Shown here in pieces: positions 4,984-5,989 of a DNA stretch of 5,989 nt (positions are counted from its first letter, which is position 1; each line of letters begins with the position of its first letter). The DNA lies in assembly GCA_002688965.1 (NCBI GenBank), contig NZEE01000033.1, positions 14,677 to 20,665 on the forward strand, in the 5' to 3' direction. The translations under genes and the position numbers were made by a program. The notes beneath the pieces are model-generated. The model saw only the letters and a program-made list of their open reading frames with translations, was not told where the DNA came from and searched no databases. The stretch is from an archaeon (GTDB lineage: Archaea > Aenigmatarchaeota > Aenigmatarchaeia > GW2011-AR5 > GCA-2688965).

Positions 4984-5989
4984 ATGGTCAGTAATTCTAT
5001 TAACGAACTTTCAAATACTATGGGAAAATACGAGATTGCCAAGTACTATAGTAATCCTAAAGTTGCTAATCGTATATCACAAGCTGCAAATGGTAGAGAA
5101 ATTGCTGGTGCTTTTTGGAATGGTGCTTATGATAAAAGGCCTAACATAGCACAATATGCTTCAGATGTTGTGAAAATGGCTGAAAATGGTATAACTTCAT
5201 TTCATGTGTCTGTTGAACACTGGCAAAACGCAATGATGCTGAGTGCTGGTATGCAAGCTTCTGATTATAGTAAAATAAGAACTGGTTGGGATATTCTTCT
5301 TGATATGGATAGTAAGATTGGCATGGAAGGTGGTAAACAATGTGCTTTAGCTATTATTGATTTCTTAGATAAGTACAAGATAACCTCATATGGAGTTAAG
5401 TTTTCAGGTTCTCGTGGTTTTCATATTGTATTGCCAAATAGCATATTTCCAAAAGAGATTGATTATAAGCAATTAGCAAAGGAATATCCTCGAATTCCTC
5501 GTATAATTGCTTTGTTTATTGAAGATCAGATTCGTGATGATTTAATGGAGCGATTATTGAAGTATAAGAGTTATCAAGAACTGAGTGCTATGTTGGATGA
5601 ACCTCCTGCAAATATAGATCCATTTAATTTTGTTGAGTTAGAGACTAATTGGGGTGCTAGACATATGTTCAGAGCACCATTTAGTTTGAATGAGAAAACA
5701 TGGTTAATATCTATTCCTTTGAAGCGGGATGAATTAGCGAATTTTTTCAAAGGTATGGCTTTACCTAAGAATGTTGGAATGCATATAGATACTCCGTTCT
5801 TTTACGATACTTCTGAAGTAGGTGAGGAAGGTACTGATTTGTTAATTGATGCTATGGATTGGCATGCTAAAAATCAGAAAAATGAAGAGTTACCAACTAA
5901 TAATAGGAAAAGACATAGGAAAGAGATAACTGTTAAAATGAAAGAAGAAGACTTTCCTCCTTGTATTAAGTTAATATTGAAAGGAATAA
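4984..5989 (+). CDS. priS: Archaeo-eukaryotic DNA primase, PriS catalytic region with apparent PriL fusion (partial at right edge)
   Basis: The 335 visible residues are a PriS-type primase, which makes the RNA primers for replication. The two metal-binding aspartates are in GWDILLDMDSK (D107, D109) and the nucleotide-binding motif is FSGSRGFHI (140-148). The third motif region is VELETNWGARHMF then RAPFSLNEKT (217-239), resembling the eukaryotic HLLKSPFSVHPKT segment. The CHCC zinc knuckle often found between the first two motifs of archaeal PriS is missing. After a charged linker (about 292-320) comes EEDFPPCIKLILKGI, which matches the start of the PriL iron-sulphur domain including its first cysteine (C327). 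The gene therefore seems to encode a PriS-PriL fusion, as known in Nanoarchaeum; the rest is outside the window. ATG 4984 is taken as the start, with ATG 5020 (MGKYEIAKYY) a good alternative. No ribosome binding site is visible. PriS is near certain; the fusion is likely. Confidence 0.92.
   Translation, partial: MVSNSINELSNTMGKYEIAKYYSNPKVANRISQAANGREIAGAFWNGAYDKRPNIAQYASDVVKMAENGITSFHVSVEHWQNAMMLSAGMQASDYSKIRTGWDILLDMDSKIGMEGGKQCALAIIDFLDKYKITSYGVKFSGSRGFHIVLPNSIFPKEIDYKQLAKEYPRIPRIIALFIEDQIRDDLMERLLKYKSYQELSAMLDEPPANIDPFNFVELETNWGARHMFRAPFSLNEKTWLISIPLKRDELANFFKGMALPKNVGMHIDTPFFYDTSEVGEEGTDLLIDAMDWHAKNQKNEELPTNNRKRHRKEITVKMKEEDFPPCIKLILKGI

Noticed and set aside
4964..5149. Plus-strand 61-codon ORF starting at 4964
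   Set aside because: It is out of frame with the primase gene, whose frame shows the catalytic DxD and SGSRGFH motifs.
1..5989. A novel defence, mobile or CRISPR system
   Set aside because: No transposase, integrase, toxin-antitoxin pair, nuclease effector, direct-repeat array or attachment site was seen; the genes are housekeeping replication, repair and proteostasis genes.

Overview
The window looks like chromosomal DNA from an archaeon, most likely a small-genome DPANN lineage (Woesearchaeota or Pacearchaeota type). The evidence is a set of archaeal-only informational genes (RadB, an archaeal-type ATP-dependent DNA ligase, an archaeo-eukaryotic primase that appears to fuse PriS to PriL, and Cdc48/VAT), a strongly AT-rich composition, tight packing, and little or no leader before several genes. 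The lineage is inferred from protein character; no rRNA is present to confirm it.

Layout, left to right. Positions 1-1103 (minus) hold the N-terminal 367 residues of a Cdc48/VAT AAA ATPase that runs off the left edge. Its start overlaps by 11 bases the end of a 134-residue protein of unknown function (1093-1497, minus), which has a strong ribosome binding site. Upstream of that gene, about 150 bases (1498-1648) contain no convincing gene but do contain two near-touching perfect dyads beside a TATA-like box and a 10-bp hairpin abutting the ribosome binding site. A 54-residue basic protein follows (1649-1813, minus), divergent from radB (1864-2568, plus). RadB meets, with no gap, the end of a pentapeptide-repeat gene (2569-3260, minus). 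That gene follows the ATP-dependent DNA ligase gene (3257-4939, minus) with an ATGA stop/start overlap. The ligase is divergent from the primase gene (from 4984, plus), which is still open at the right edge.

RadB (recombination), ligase (nick sealing) and primase (primer synthesis) form a DNA replication and repair neighbourhood. Cdc48 and its small partner gene look like a separate two-gene operon with its own regulated leader. The pentapeptide-repeat protein is translationally linked to ligase, but its role is unknown.

No mobile element, CRISPR array, defence system, tRNA or rRNA was recognised. The two least ordinary points are these: the pentapeptide gene has no usable start codon in its own frame but has a properly phased A-AAA-AAG slippery heptamer downstream of a well-placed ATG, and the leader of the cdc48 operon is rich in inverted repeats.
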